A stretch of 64,000 bases of DNA from an uncultured Candidatus Saccharibacteria bacterium (GCA_946482285.1 CAMLQK010000001.1:744001-808000), one strand, 5' to 3'. Shown: positions 1 to 9,345, counted from the first letter of the stretch. The notes: generated from the sequence alone by a model not told the origin. Numbers and translations: made by a program.

Positions 1-1464
1 GAAAAAGATGCGGCTTTGGAGCGTCGGTTCCAGCCAGTGCAAGTACCCGAGGCAACAGTTCCAGAGACGTTAGCCATCCTTAAGGGGCTGCGAAAGCATT
101 ATGAAGAATTCCATGGCGTGGAAGTAGGCGACGATGTTCTTGACAACATTGTACAACTTGCAAAACGCTATATAAATGACCGCTTTATGCCTGACAAAGC
201 AATTGATTTGCTTGACGAAACTGCGGCACACCTCCGCGTGGACAAAGGTAAGACATCGCCTGAAGTGCGTAAGCTACAGAAAGAGCTGAAGCTAACGAAC
301 AGCCGGATTGACGAAGCCGTGGACGCAGAAGATTATGAAAAAGCAGCCCAGCACAAGACCCGTGCCAGCCAAATTAATGAAGAACTGAAAAAACTGGAGG
401 CTACTGATAAGTCAGCACGCAGGATTAATGTTACTGATGAAGATGTTGCCGACGTTGTCGCACGCATTACCGGCGTGCCGGTTAAAAAGGTTATTCGCTC
501 TGAGGCTAAGTATCTTCTGAATCTCGAGAAAAATCTTGGCAAGCATGTGATTGGCCAATCGGAAGCAGTTGAGGCTGTGGCGCGTGCTGTCCGCCGTAAC
601 CGTTCGGGGATTGGCTCCGCCACCCGGCCAATCGGCTCGTTTATTTTTCTTGGCCCTACCGGAGTTGGTAAAACCGAGCTTGCCCGTGTACTTGCCCGTG
701 AATTCTTTGGTTCCGACGATGCCATGATTAAAATTGACATGAGTGAATTCGGTGAACACCATAATGTGTCACGTTTGGTGGGCGCGCCAGCTGGCTACGT
801 CGGATATGACGAAGGCGGCCAACTGACCGACAAGATTCGCCGCCATCCTTACAGCTTGGTGTTATTTGACGAAATTGAGAAAGCTCACCCGGACACATTC
901 AATATGCTCTTGCAAATTCTGGAAGATGGTGTCCTTACCGATGCTAAAGGCCGGAAAATCGACTTTACGAATACTATTGTTATAATGACCAGCAATATTG
1001 GAGCTGATAAATTACAAAAAGAGGCGGCGTTTGGCTTTAGCGCTGTCCGCACCACTGACTTTGAAGACCTCGATGCTCTTCACAACTTGAATAAAGACAA
1101 AGTTATGGATACGCTCAAAAAACAGATGCGCCCAGAGCTACTGAACCGTATTGATAAGACGATTGTGTTTCGCGCACTTACCAAGAAAGACATCTATCGC
1201 ATTATTGATTTGCAGATTAAGGAGCTAAACCAGCGCTTGCAGAAACATGGCTTGGCCACGCACCTGACTACCGCGGCTAAGCAGTATTTGCTGGAAAAAG
1301 GCTATGACGCCAAAAACGGTGTCCGTCCGCTACGCCGATTGATTCAGGACACAATCGAAGACCATATAGCCATTCAACTACTGCAGGAAAGCTACGCTCG
1401 CGGCACTATTTTGCAGGTAAGTGTTAAAAGTGGCGAGTTAACCTATTCGGTGACTAATGAATAG
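1..1464 (+). CDS. clpC: ATP-dependent Clp protease ATP-binding subunit ClpC, 5'-truncated by the window edge
   Basis: The frame is open from base 1 and reads EKDAALERRFQPV, the region after the first AAA+ module of ClpC/ClpB, so the N-domain and most of D1 lie outside the window. Visible parts are a UVR-type coiled segment (EDYEKAAQHK, about bases 325-400), which is typical of ClpC rather than ClpB; the D2 Walker A GPTGVGKTE (about 652-678); Walker B LVLFDEIEKAH; the pore loop GYVGYDEGG; and the C-terminal D2-small domain (RPLRRLIQD). ClpC is a hexameric unfoldase that feeds substrates to ClpP; clpP lies separately at 21.2 kb. Expression signals are upstream of the window. Family is certain; ClpC rather than ClpB is favoured by the UVR segment and the short middle region. 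Confidence 0.93.
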   Translation, partial: EKDAALERRFQPVQVPEATVPETLAILKGLRKHYEEFHGVEVGDDVLDNIVQLAKRYINDRFMPDKAIDLLDETAAHLRVDKGKTSPEVRKLQKELKLTNSRIDEAVDAEDYEKAAQHKTRASQINEELKKLEATDKSARRINVTDEDVADVVARITGVPVKKVIRSEAKYLLNLEKNLGKHVIGQSEAVEAVARAVRRNRSGIGSATRPIGSFIFLGPTGVGKTELARVLAREFFGSDDAMIKIDMSEFGEHHNVSRLVGAPAGYVGYDEGGQLTDKIRRHPYSLVLFDEIEKAHPDTFNMLLQILEDGVLTDAKGRKIDFTNTIVIMTSNIGADKLQKEAAFGFSAVRTTDFEDLDALHNLNKDKVMDTLKKQMRPELLNRIDKTIVFRALTKKDIYRIIDLQIKELNQRLQKHGLATHLTTAAKQYLLEKGYDAKNGVRPLRRLIQDTIEDHIAIQLLQESYARGTILQVSVKSGELTYSVTNE

Positions 1465-1497
1465 TAAAAACTATATGCAATAACGTACACTGGAGTT

Positions 1498-2478
1498 ATG
1501 GACTTTATTCGTCGCGCATCCACTTGGATCCTACTGCTCTTGCTAGCCGTCCTAGGTGTATTGCTTATTCAACGCGAGCAATTTTTTGACTGGCTTGCAC
1601 TGCGTAACTATACGCCGCCAAGTGCTATTGTCAGCTTTGCTGAAAAAACAACCATGACTGACCGTGCGAAGCACCTACTGTATATTAACCGTCCTCTACT
1701 CGACGGACGGTCTGCTTTTAACGAGCACTGCGCAAACCAAGCCGAACAATCGGTGGTGCTTGGCTGCTACTTAGGTAACAGGAACGGCATATTCATATAC
1801 AATGTGACGGATCCCGAGCTGGCAGGCGTACGGGAGGTGACAACTGCTCACGAAATGTTACATCAGGCATACGACCGTCTTTCCGCAAGCGAGCGCAGCA
1901 GGGTTGATGCTCTGCTAAAAGACTACAACGACAACCATTTGGCAGATGAGGCAATCAAAAAACAAGTAGCTCTGTATCAAAAAACTGAACCAGATGCGCT
2001 AATGAATGAACTGCATTCATTATTTGGGACCCAAGTAGGGGATCTGCCGAATGAACTCGAGCAGTATTACAAGCAATATTTTTCTGAACGGGCTAGTGTC
2101 GTTGAGCTCTATCAGGATTACCAATCGGCATTTGCCATACGCAAGGCTCAGATTGCCGACTATGATGCTCAACTCGCCCAGCAGAAGCCAGTAATAGAGT
2201 CTATGCAGGCTTCCCTCGAGGCACAGCTGGCCGGGTTGGATAGTACGAAGGCTACTATGGAGTCCCGAAAGTCTGCGGGTGATATCGACGGGTACAATGC
2301 GCTCGTGCCTGTATACAACAGCAACGTCAACCGCTACAATGCTGAACTGGCAGTCCTCAAGAGCCGTATTGAAACCTACAACAGCATTGTCGAGGCACGC
2401 AATGCTATCGCTGACCAAGAAAAGGCATTGCAGCGCAGCCTTTCAAGTAAATCACTGCCCGATACAACCCAAGAGTGA
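1498..2478 (+). CDS. Membrane-anchored protein with HExxH motif and C-terminal coiled coil
   Basis: A 326-residue protein. Residues 10-24 form one hydrophobic segment preceded by RR, a signal anchor that would place the rest outside the membrane. Residues 118-122 are HEMLH, a zinc-metallopeptidase HExxH signature in the context TTAHEMLHQAYDR; Glu171 in MNELHSLFG is a candidate third ligand, as in gluzincins. Residues about 195-315 are rich in Ala, Glu, Gln and Leu and look like long coiled coil. The family is not recognised, and peptidase activity is inference from the motif. The start lies 6 nt after a TACACT box (1486-1491) with no usable Shine-Dalgarno site, so the mRNA may be leaderless. 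radA follows after 14 nt. Confidence 0.8.
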   Translation: MDFIRRASTWILLLLLAVLGVLLIQREQFFDWLALRNYTPPSAIVSFAEKTTMTDRAKHLLYINRPLLDGRSAFNEHCANQAEQSVVLGCYLGNRNGIFIYNVTDPELAGVREVTTAHEMLHQAYDRLSASERSRVDALLKDYNDNHLADEAIKKQVALYQKTEPDALMNELHSLFGTQVGDLPNELEQYYKQYFSERASVVELYQDYQSAFAIRKAQIADYDAQLAQQKPVIESMQASLEAQLAGLDSTKATMESRKSAGDIDGYNALVPVYNSNVNRYNAELAVLKSRIETYNSIVEARNAIADQEKALQRSLSSKSLPDTTQE

Positions 2479-2492
2479 TACAATAAACCGAT

Positions 2493-3851
2493 ATGGCAAA
2501 AAGACAAACTTCCCGTTTCGTTTGTGGCAACTGCGGAAACGTCAGCCAAAGCTGGTCGGGCAAATGCCCGCAGTGCGGCGAGTGGAACACATTTCAGGAA
2601 GAAGCGATTATTGACAGCGGCATTCAAGGTGGCGGCATAGGTGGCGGCCATATATTAACGCCGGCTTCGGTTGAGACGCTTATTTCACATGACCAAAAAC
2701 GCCTTAAAACTGGCATAGATGACGTTGATATCGTAACTGGCGGTGGCATTGTCGCGGGCAGTGTCAACCTGATTGCAGGGCAGCCTGGCATTGGTAAGAG
2801 CACGCTGTTACTACAACTGGCAAACGCCATTGCCAAGGCGCACAGCGTTCTGTACGTCAGTGGTGAGGAATCTGGACACCAGATTGGCTTGCGTGCCCAG
2901 CGTTTGGGTGTTGACGCTTCTGCGTTGCAGCTTGCCACAACAACCAGTGCCGACGATATTGCTGCAACCATCGCAACCAAGCAATACGAGCTGGTTGTTG
3001 TTGACTCCATCCAGACAGTTGTAGCGGGCGCTGTCAGTTCGGCAGCGGGCAGTGTGTCGCAGATCACCAACAGTACCCACTTGATATTAAACGCTGCTAA
3101 ACAGAGTGGTACAGCAGTTGTATTGGTCGGGCATGTTACCAAAGAGGGATCTATAGCCGGACCAAAGGTGCTGGAACACGTAGTAGATGTCGTGTTGCAG
3201 CTGGAGGGTGACAGGTATGGCGGTTTCAAGGTATTGCGGGCAGTAAAAAACCGCTTTGGTCCCACCAGTGAGGCTGGTATTTTTGAAATGGTTGGCCAAG
3301 GCTTACAACCAGTAGTTAATCCATCTGCTGCACTATTGGCAGAGCGTCAGATAAGCGACGGATCAGTTGTGCTAGCTACTATGGAGGGTACCCGGCCATT
3401 GCTTGTTGAGGTGCAGGCACTTGTAAACAAAACCAGTTACGGGTATCCTAAACGAGCTGCCAGTGGCATCGACCTTAACCGTGTCAACCTGCTAATTGCT
3501 ATGCTGGAGCGCCGGACAAAATTGCGGCTTGGCGAACAGGATATTTATGTTAATATTGTTGGCGGTATGAAGATAACCGAACCAGCAGCTGACTTAGCTG
3601 TTTGTATGGCTATCGGTTCTGCAAGTAAAGGTCTGCAACTCAAAACAAATGCGGTAGTTTTTGGTGAGGTAGGCCTGAGCGGCGAAGTCCGACATGTACC
3701 CCATGTTGACAAGCGCATTGCCGAGGCAAAGAAAATGGGATTTGATGCGGCTATTGGTCCGCACCAAAAACCAGATAAAAAGCAATCATTATTACAATCG
3801 GTGCCCGACGTGAGGTCGGCGCTGAACCAATTCTTAGAAAAGGATTCATAA
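2493..3851 (+). CDS. radA: DNA repair protein RadA (Sms)
   Basis: A 452-residue protein of normal RadA length. It has an N-terminal C4 zinc finger (Cys11, Cys14, Cys25, Cys28: CGNCGN then CPQCGEW), a RecA-like ATPase with Walker A GQPGIGKS (residues 96-103), Walker B-like LVVVDSIQT, the RadA signature KNRFG near residue 252, and a C-terminal Lon-protease-like domain. RadA is a hexameric helicase that promotes branch migration in homologous recombination. The zinc finger is intact here, unlike several other zinc proteins in this window. The ATG lies 8 nt after an extended -10 (TGA-TACAAT, 2479-2484), without a Shine-Dalgarno site. Confidence 0.97.
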   Translation: MAKRQTSRFVCGNCGNVSQSWSGKCPQCGEWNTFQEEAIIDSGIQGGGIGGGHILTPASVETLISHDQKRLKTGIDDVDIVTGGGIVAGSVNLIAGQPGIGKSTLLLQLANAIAKAHSVLYVSGEESGHQIGLRAQRLGVDASALQLATTTSADDIAATIATKQYELVVVDSIQTVVAGAVSSAAGSVSQITNSTHLILNAAKQSGTAVVLVGHVTKEGSIAGPKVLEHVVDVVLQLEGDRYGGFKVLRAVKNRFGPTSEAGIFEMVGQGLQPVVNPSAALLAERQISDGSVVLATMEGTRPLLVEVQALVNKTSYGYPKRAASGIDLNRVNLLIAMLERRTKLRLGEQDIYVNIVGGMKITEPAADLAVCMAIGSASKGLQLKTNAVVFGEVGLSGEVRHVPHVDKRIAEAKKMGFDAAIGPHQKPDKKQSLLQSVPDVRSALNQFLEKDS

Positions 3852-3862
3852 AAAGATATATT

Positions 3863-4834
3863 ATGGGAACGTTTATTCAAATTATTCTCTTACTGTTTAT
3901 TGCAGGGTACCTTGTATTCCAGCACAAGGGCGGGCTCGGCGATATGTTGGGCCGCAAGCGCCGTATTATTTTGGACAGTTGTGCGCTGATTGACGGCCGC
4001 ATTGTGGAGCTGGTTAAAAACGGCTTTGTTGCCGACCAACTAGTTATTCCGCAATTTGTACTTAACGAGCTACAACTACTTGCAGATGGCAATGATAGCC
4101 ACAAGCGTGAGCGCGCGCGTTTTGGCCTGGATATTGCTCATGAACTGCAAGACGCCGCGTTCAATGCCAATGTAATTATTGAGCGTACAGCATTTTCAGA
4201 GATCCATGCAACCGACGACAAGCTTATCGCCTTAGCTAAAAAGATGGAAGCATACCTGTACACCACTGATTACAATTTGTCGAAGGTCGCGGCTATTGAG
4301 GCTGTTGGCGTACTGAATGTAAACGAGTTATCGCAGGCTATTCGCCCTATTGCGCTTCCTGGCGAAAAGTTGAATATCAAGATAGTACAAAAGGGAAGCA
4401 ACCCAAACCAGGGTGTTGGCTACCTCGAAGACGGTACTATGATTGTAGTTGAAGGCGCGGCGCGCTTTGCTGGTAAGCTTGTGGAGGTTACGGTTACGCG
4501 TATGCACCAGACAGTCGCAGGTAAGATGGTCTTTGGTCAGGTGAGCGAATCGTCGCGGACATCAGCTCCAACGACAAGCCAGGCCAGCCGCAGCAACGCT
4601 GTTGCGGACAAGCAAAAGGCGCAGGAACGTCTTCGTGCTTCGCAACCGGCTGCAGCAGCAATCTCACAGCCTGCGACTGCTGTTGCATCACCGCATCCAC
4701 CCAAGAGCCGTTTACTTACCCAGCGCAAGGTGCGTCAGGAAGGTGCTCACCAGGGGCAGTCGGTTTTACAGCGCCTTAAGGCAGAGCCGCAACAAAAGCA
4801 GACCCGTAACCGGCGTGCCCCTAAGATAATGTAG
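3863..4834 (+). CDS. PIN and TRAM domain protein (YacL-type)
   Basis: A 323-residue protein. Residues 4-19 form one hydrophobic N-terminal segment. A PIN nuclease domain follows, with LDSCALIDGR (Asp38, Asp44), a conserved Glu in LNELQ and Asp residues in ATDDKLIA as the likely metal ligands. A TRAM domain (about residues 170-235, beginning KLNIKIVQKG) would bind RNA. The tail from about 235 is Ala/Gln/Arg/Lys-rich and probably disordered. This is the layout of the YacL family of membrane-associated putative ribonucleases, which normally has four N-terminal helices; only one is present here. It lies 11 nt after radA and is probably cotranscribed. Confidence 0.88.
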   Translation: MGTFIQIILLLFIAGYLVFQHKGGLGDMLGRKRRIILDSCALIDGRIVELVKNGFVADQLVIPQFVLNELQLLADGNDSHKRERARFGLDIAHELQDAAFNANVIIERTAFSEIHATDDKLIALAKKMEAYLYTTDYNLSKVAAIEAVGVLNVNELSQAIRPIALPGEKLNIKIVQKGSNPNQGVGYLEDGTMIVVEGAARFAGKLVEVTVTRMHQTVAGKMVFGQVSESSRTSAPTTSQASRSNAVADKQKAQERLRASQPAAAAISQPATAVASPHPPKSRLLTQRKVRQEGAHQGQSVLQRLKAEPQQKQTRNRRAPKIM

Positions 4835-4857
4835 CAGCTACATTATGTTCAATAAAA

Positions 4858-4883
4858 GGCCGCCCGCATACGGCGGTCTTTTT
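4858..4883 (+). terminator. Intrinsic terminator after the radA/PIN-TRAM unit
   Basis: A 7-bp stem, GGCCGCC (4858-4864) with GGCGGTC (4872-4878) including one G-T wobble, a 7-nt loop, then five T. It sits 23 nt after the stop codon. Confidence 0.8.
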
Positions 4884-4942
4884 ATGTACCAAAGTATTAT
4901 CCATAGGTGAGAAAGCCTAGCTTGTTTATGGTTTGATGCAAT

Positions 4943-4975
4943 AAAAAAGAAGCCTCGTAAAGGGGCTTCTTTTTT
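4943..4975. terminator. Bidirectional terminator between convergent units
   Basis: Stem GAAGCCTC (4949-4956) and GGGGCTTC (4962-4969), loop GTAAA, with an A-run on the left and six T on the right. It can therefore stop both the rightward unit and the leftward penicillin-binding protein gene, whose stop codon is at 5012. Confidence 0.85.
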
Positions 4976-5011
4976 GGTTTGCTACTGTCTGTTGCGGTTT
5001 AACCAACCCCT

Positions 5012-7867
5012 TCAGTTGGGATCATCGCCGCTAATTGGTGTTTCCCCATCGTCTGCACCGTTATCACCGCCTTGGCTATTGCCTTGTGTAAACGTAACGC
5101 TGGCATCAGTGGTTGAGCTGTACAAGACACTGTCAATTACTTCGGCCTTCAGAGTGGCTGCGCCAGTGCCTGTCGGTGTGTAGCTGAAAGTGATAGTGCT
5201 TGGTGAGCTGCTTACGCCTTGTGATTGGACTTTGGCCCCATTGACATATAGGTTAACAGTGCCCGGGAATTGCTGGCTTGATAGCTCGTGGGTACCTCTG
5301 GTGACAGTTACAGTAACCGTACACGGTGACCCTACCGAACATCGCGGTGGTGCTGTTAGGGTGATGGACGGCTTGGTGTCGTCACACTTATGGATATCAT
5401 CGGTTGATGTAACGGCGCTACTGTTGCCACCGTCAACAAAGATGTCTGCCGAGAATATGTTGGCGTTCGCACCACCAACTGTCTTCTTTGCGGCCTCAGG
5501 GGTACATGAGGTGGCGAGTTTGTTCGAGACTTGGTCGATAGTTTGCGATGAGCTGCCCGTTTTTTGCTTGTACCACGATGGGAAGAGGTCAGTTGAACTG
5601 CTTGGTTCCTGCGAGCCAAGGCCAACATGCTGGCGAACAACGTAGGCTGGCATAGATTTCACGGTAGTGGGCTGTGTCCAGTTGACGGGCTTTGTATTTA
5701 GCGCATCGTGAGCATACTGCATCATGCCACGGGTTAACGGGCCGGTCACACGTTCCATGCCGGTGCTCAGTTCCTTGTTGCGGGTGTGGTAGCCCACCCA
5801 ACTGACAACAGAGTATTGGGTTGAGTAGCTGGTCATCAGACCATCATAGTTATCGTTGGTAGTACCGGTTTTAATGGCAAACTTCCAACCTTTGTAGTTA
5901 TGGAATTTGTTAACGCCGCTTAGGTAGCTGGCCCTCGGATCGCTTAAGACGTCGTTAATGATATAAGCGGCGTCTTCACGAATAACCTGCTTACCCTTGG
6001 GTTGGGTCCATTGGTAGACCGTCTTATTTCCGGAATCAGTAATTTTTGTGATATATGTTTGCGAAATCGCGTTGCCCAAACGGGATAGCGAAGCTAATCC
6101 GTTCGCATGAGCGTCAAGATGTAGATAGGCACCGTCACCAATGGCGGATGAGCCATAACATGGGGCTTCTTTCGTTAGTGCTTCATCATAGTAGCAGTTG
6201 TAGGCGTTGTTTGTTGCCATTAAGTCTTCGGCCATTTTTATAGTCTTATCCGTACCGACTGTTAACATTGCCTTAACAGCTGGGACGTTGCGGGAGCCAC
6301 CAAGCGCGTAGCGCAATGTTACTGCGCCAGGATAACGGAAGTCGTAATCCCACAGACAGTTACCGTTGTTTTTCGGGCGTTGCTTATTGGTACATGGATA
6401 GCCTGGAAGGGCACCTTGAGTGTCGTAAATGACGGAACCGGCACCTGTGTTGGTGGTGTAGTTGATCATTGCAGCGTAGTCATACGGCTTGAAACTGGAT
6501 CCGGGCGGAATTTTGGTCTGGGCATAGTTGATTTGGCCATATTCTGGATTGTTGAAGTCTACGCCACCAACTAGCGCTGCCATTTGGCCAGTCTTAACTT
6601 CTTCTACTACGAGTGCCTGCTGGTCGCCACCCTGGCGCTGAACATTCTTCTGATTGTCCGCTACAAGCTTCTCGGCTTTAGCTTGCAAATCCATGTTGAG
6701 GGTTGTCGTAACTTTCCATCCACCACGGTTTACTGTTTCGGCACCATATTGTTTTTCTAGCTGCTGTTTGGCTGCCAATACAAAGTAAGGGGCTTTGATG
6801 CCTGAGTATTTTTGCTGCAATGGCTTTATCTGAGCCAGAATATCAGTTTTCTTGGCTTCTTCGGCTTGTTGCTTGCTGATGTAGTTTTCTTTAACCATTT
6901 GATCTAGGATGTAATGCTGACGCGCTAACAAATCTTCCCGGCCAAACGCATCTGCAGCCGCAGAAGGGTTAAACTGTGGCGAGCTGTATGGCGAGTAATA
7001 CGACGGTGACTGCGGGATGGCTGCCAGCATAGTTGCCTGAGCAAGCGTTAGGTCCTTGGCGGTTGTACCAAAGTAGTCACGCGCGGCACTTTCTACACCG
7101 TACTCAATACCACCATAAGGGGCTATGTTAAGGTACCCGGTAAGAATGTCATCCTTGGAGTATTCGCGCTCCAGGTTAACGGCTAGTATCAGCTCTTTAA
7201 TTTTGCGGGTAATAGTGCGGTCTTGAGTCCAGTCCTGGTTTAGCTTAACAAGCTGCTGGGTAATAGTAGATCCACCTTCAGCCGGTCCGCTGCCACCGCC
7301 GGTAATGTTCTTGAATGCGGCACGGGTAATGCCGCGGATACTAAAGGCGCCTTCGTTATAGAAGTCCTTGTCCTCGATAGCAATAGTGGCCTGCTTCATG
7401 TATTTGGAGATCTGGTCGCCAGGTACTGGAATGCGCTTTACGGCATTGTAATCTTGCCACAACACGGTTTGGCCTGTGCGGTCATAGTAGGTGATGCTTC
7501 CGCCGATTTTGTCGCCAGAGATGTCTTTGATGTTGGGAAGGTCCTTGCGGAAGTAGGCAAAGACGCCAACCAAAAGAATGAATCCAATGACAATACTGAT
7601 GCCCAAGATTTTAAGCGCCATAATAGCGCCTTCGCGGCTAAACCAGTATTTAGCAACACGCTTTGGGTGCAAGCGGTATAAAATGCGCTTCCAGCGCTCT
7701 TGCGGCAATGTATTTAAGTAGGCTGCCCTCCGGCGGGCTTTGTCATCGCGCCGTGCACGAATACGGTCGCTCATACTATGGTTGAGCTTGATGGTGTTAC
7801 CGCTCTTGGTGGTAAACGTGTTGCCGCCAGGGCGTCGCCGACCCGGACCTTTTCTGGGAGTGTTCAT
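5012..7867 (-). CDS. Class A penicillin-binding protein (bifunctional transglycosylase/transpeptidase)
   Basis: A 951-residue protein that polymerises and cross-links peptidoglycan. The N-terminus is cytoplasmic and very basic (residues 1-80), with one membrane helix at about 84-105. The GT51 transglycosylase follows, with catalytic Glu165 in AIEDKDFYNEGA and the motif EGGSTITQQL (about 198-206). The transpeptidase has the active-site SxxK at Ser457-Lys460 (GSSFKPYDY), an SxN-type motif GGSRNVPA and KTGTTNDNYDG. The last about 130 residues are Ser/Thr-rich with an Ig-like segment and an acidic Gly-rich end. The gene stands alone on the minus strand. An extended -10 (TGC-TATAAT) lies at 7907-7912, and an AGGAG site 12 nt before the ATG is rather distant. 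Confidence 0.95.
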   Translation of the reverse strand: MNTPRKGPGRRRPGGNTFTTKSGNTIKLNHSMSDRIRARRDDKARRRAAYLNTLPQERWKRILYRLHPKRVAKYWFSREGAIMALKILGISIVIGFILLVGVFAYFRKDLPNIKDISGDKIGGSITYYDRTGQTVLWQDYNAVKRIPVPGDQISKYMKQATIAIEDKDFYNEGAFSIRGITRAAFKNITGGGSGPAEGGSTITQQLVKLNQDWTQDRTITRKIKELILAVNLEREYSKDDILTGYLNIAPYGGIEYGVESAARDYFGTTAKDLTLAQATMLAAIPQSPSYYSPYSSPQFNPSAAADAFGREDLLARQHYILDQMVKENYISKQQAEEAKKTDILAQIKPLQQKYSGIKAPYFVLAAKQQLEKQYGAETVNRGGWKVTTTLNMDLQAKAEKLVADNQKNVQRQGGDQQALVVEEVKTGQMAALVGGVDFNNPEYGQINYAQTKIPPGSSFKPYDYAAMINYTTNTGAGSVIYDTQGALPGYPCTNKQRPKNNGNCLWDYDFRYPGAVTLRYALGGSRNVPAVKAMLTVGTDKTIKMAEDLMATNNAYNCYYDEALTKEAPCYGSSAIGDGAYLHLDAHANGLASLSRLGNAISQTYITKITDSGNKTVYQWTQPKGKQVIREDAAYIINDVLSDPRASYLSGVNKFHNYKGWKFAIKTGTTNDNYDGLMTSYSTQYSVVSWVGYHTRNKELSTGMERVTGPLTRGMMQYAHDALNTKPVNWTQPTTVKSMPAYVVRQHVGLGSQEPSSSTDLFPSWYKQKTGSSSQTIDQVSNKLATSCTPEAAKKTVGGANANIFSADIFVDGGNSSAVTSTDDIHKCDDTKPSITLTAPPRCSVGSPCTVTVTVTRGTHELSSQQFPGTVNLYVNGAKVQSQGVSSSPSTITFSYTPTGTGAATLKAEVIDSVLYSSTTDASVTFTQGNSQGGDNGADDGETPISGDDPN

Positions 7868-7906
7868 CCGATTTTTCTGCTCCTAGTTTCGAATTTATCT
7901 TCACGT

Positions 7907-7912
7907 ATTATA
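7907..7912 (-). promoter_or_regulatory. -10 box of the penicillin-binding protein gene
   Basis: Reads TGC-TATAAT on the minus strand, a perfect extended -10. No good -35 was seen at the expected spacing. Confidence 0.6.
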
Positions 7913-7976
7913 GCAAAGAAAGCGTATGCGAAAAACAGAATATCTTATAAGATATGCAGGAATTCTCCAGATACGG

Positions 7977-7982
7977 TATACT
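7977..7982 (+). promoter_or_regulatory. -10 box for the tyrS leader
   Basis: TATACT preceded by GG. No convincing -35 was seen. It lies 7 nt before the ATG of a 15-codon leader ORF, so transcription would begin at or next to that ATG. Confidence 0.5.
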
Positions 7983-7989
7983 GGTAGCT

Positions 7990-8037
7990 ATGACAATTAT
8001 CGACCCAATACATCATCAGTTCTTATATCGTTCTTAA
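7990..8037 (+). CDS. Putative tyrS leader peptide (15 aa, one Tyr codon)
   Basis: The reading frame MTIIDPIHHQFLYRS starts 7 nt after a -10 box and stops at TAA (8035-8037). Its single Tyr codon (8026-8028) lies immediately before the left arm of a terminator-like hairpin (8029-8052). A ribosome paused at that codon would cover the arm. This arrangement fits an attenuation leader for tyrS, but one Tyr in 15 codons could be chance and no antiterminator was identified. Translation is unproven. Confidence 0.4.
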   Translation: MTIIDPIHHQFLYRS

Positions 8038-8059
8038 AACCTTTTACGAACGTTATTTT
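8029..8059 (+). terminator. Terminator-like hairpin in the tyrS leader
   Basis: CGTTC (8029-8033) pairs with GAACG (8048-8052), with further TAAAA/TTTTA pairing inside, followed by the T-rich TTATTTT. It is AT-rich and weaker than the other terminators in this window. It sits between the leader ORF and tyrS. Confidence 0.4.
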
Positions 8060-8079
8060 GATGATTATAGGAGTTTATT

Positions 8080-9327
8080 ATGACAATTTCAGAAGATTTA
8101 AAGTGGCGCGGCCTTATTAAGGACCGGACGTTTGAGAATCTTGAGTGGCTTAACACCCCACGAACATTTTACCTTGGCGTAGACTGCAACTCAGCTGACA
8201 GTATGACGGTAGGCAATCTGGCGGTCTTTATGCTGGCCAGGCGACTGCGTGCTGCTGGTTGGAAGACAGTACTTTTAGTGGGCGGCGCCACGAGTCTTAT
8301 CGGTGATCCGGGCGGAAAAAATGAAGAACGAGACCTTAAGACGCGCGAAGAAATCCAGCATAATGTTGCGGGTATCAAAGCGCAAGTAGAGCGATTGTTT
8401 GAGGGCGAAGATTTTATTCTGGTTGATAACTATGACTGGTTCAAGGATATTGGGTTCCTTGAATTCTTACGGGAAGTCGGCAAAAACTACAGCATGACCG
8501 AACTTATTCAGCGTGACTTCATTTCTTCGCGTATGGGTGAAGGTGGAACAGGAATTAGCTACGCAGAGTTCAGCTACAGCCTTATCCAAGGATATGACTA
8601 CTGGCATTTGTTTAAAAAACACGGCGTTGAATTGCAGATTGGTGGTTCTGACCAGTGGGGTAACATGCTGTCCGGCGCACCCTTGATCCGCAAAAAAGAA
8701 GGCAAAGAGGCCCACGCTATGAGCATGCCGCTAGTTATCAATAAAGCTACTGGCAAAAAATTTGGCAAAAGCGAAGAAGGTGCCGTGTGGCTTGACCCCA
8801 AGCGCACTTCGCCAACTCAGTTTTACCAATTTTGGATTAATGTTGACGATGAAGGCGCTGAAGACTACTTAAAAGTGTACACAAGCCTTCCTAGGGAAGA
8901 GATCGAGGCTATTGCGGCTCAGCAAAAGGCTGATCCACGGTCGCGGATTGCCCAAATCAGGTTGGCAGAGGAAGTAACCCGGCTACTCCATGGCGAGGAA
9001 GAATTAGCGATTGCCCGCCAGGTCACTGAAGTGCTGACCGGGAAGGCATCTATAGGGGATATGCCGGGGGCTGCCGTGGCGGCAGTGCGGCAGGAAATCC
9101 CAAGTATGGCAGTGGAAGCGGGTGCTAATCTTCTGGATGTGCTTGTATCGGTGGGCCTGGCTGCATCTAAGTCGGAGGCTCGCCGGTTGCTCGCTGGCAA
9201 CGCTATAGCTGTTAACGGAATAAAGACTACTAAGGAAAAGCTTGAGGCCGACGATTTCACTAACGGCCGCTTGCTAATCCGTAAGGGTAAGGCGTTTAAG
9301 GATTCTGCCCTTATCGAACAAAAGTAA
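8080..9327 (+). CDS. tyrS: Tyrosyl-tRNA synthetase
   Basis: A 415-residue class I synthetase that charges tRNA-Tyr. The N-terminal Rossmann domain has YLGVDCNSADSMTVGNL; the usual HIGH-type motif reads TVGN, so its first His is Thr. VGGATSLIGDPGG is the TyrRS signature, GGSDQWGN lies in the Tyr-binding region, and KFGKS replaces KMSKS. The C-terminal S4 RNA-binding domain spans about residues 348-412 (SKSEARRLL). The start is set by an AGGAG site about 8 nt upstream. A probable leader-peptide attenuator precedes it, and tRNA-Tyr itself begins at the right-hand end of the window. Confidence 0.96.
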   Translation: MTISEDLKWRGLIKDRTFENLEWLNTPRTFYLGVDCNSADSMTVGNLAVFMLARRLRAAGWKTVLLVGGATSLIGDPGGKNEERDLKTREEIQHNVAGIKAQVERLFEGEDFILVDNYDWFKDIGFLEFLREVGKNYSMTELIQRDFISSRMGEGGTGISYAEFSYSLIQGYDYWHLFKKHGVELQIGGSDQWGNMLSGAPLIRKKEGKEAHAMSMPLVINKATGKKFGKSEEGAVWLDPKRTSPTQFYQFWINVDDEGAEDYLKVYTSLPREEIEAIAAQQKADPRSRIAQIRLAEEVTRLLHGEEELAIARQVTEVLTGKASIGDMPGAAVAAVRQEIPSMAVEAGANLLDVLVSVGLAASKSEARRLLAGNAIAVNGIKTTKEKLEADDFTNGRLLIRKGKAFKDSALIEQK

Positions 9328-9345
9328 TGGTATACTGGTGCTAAT

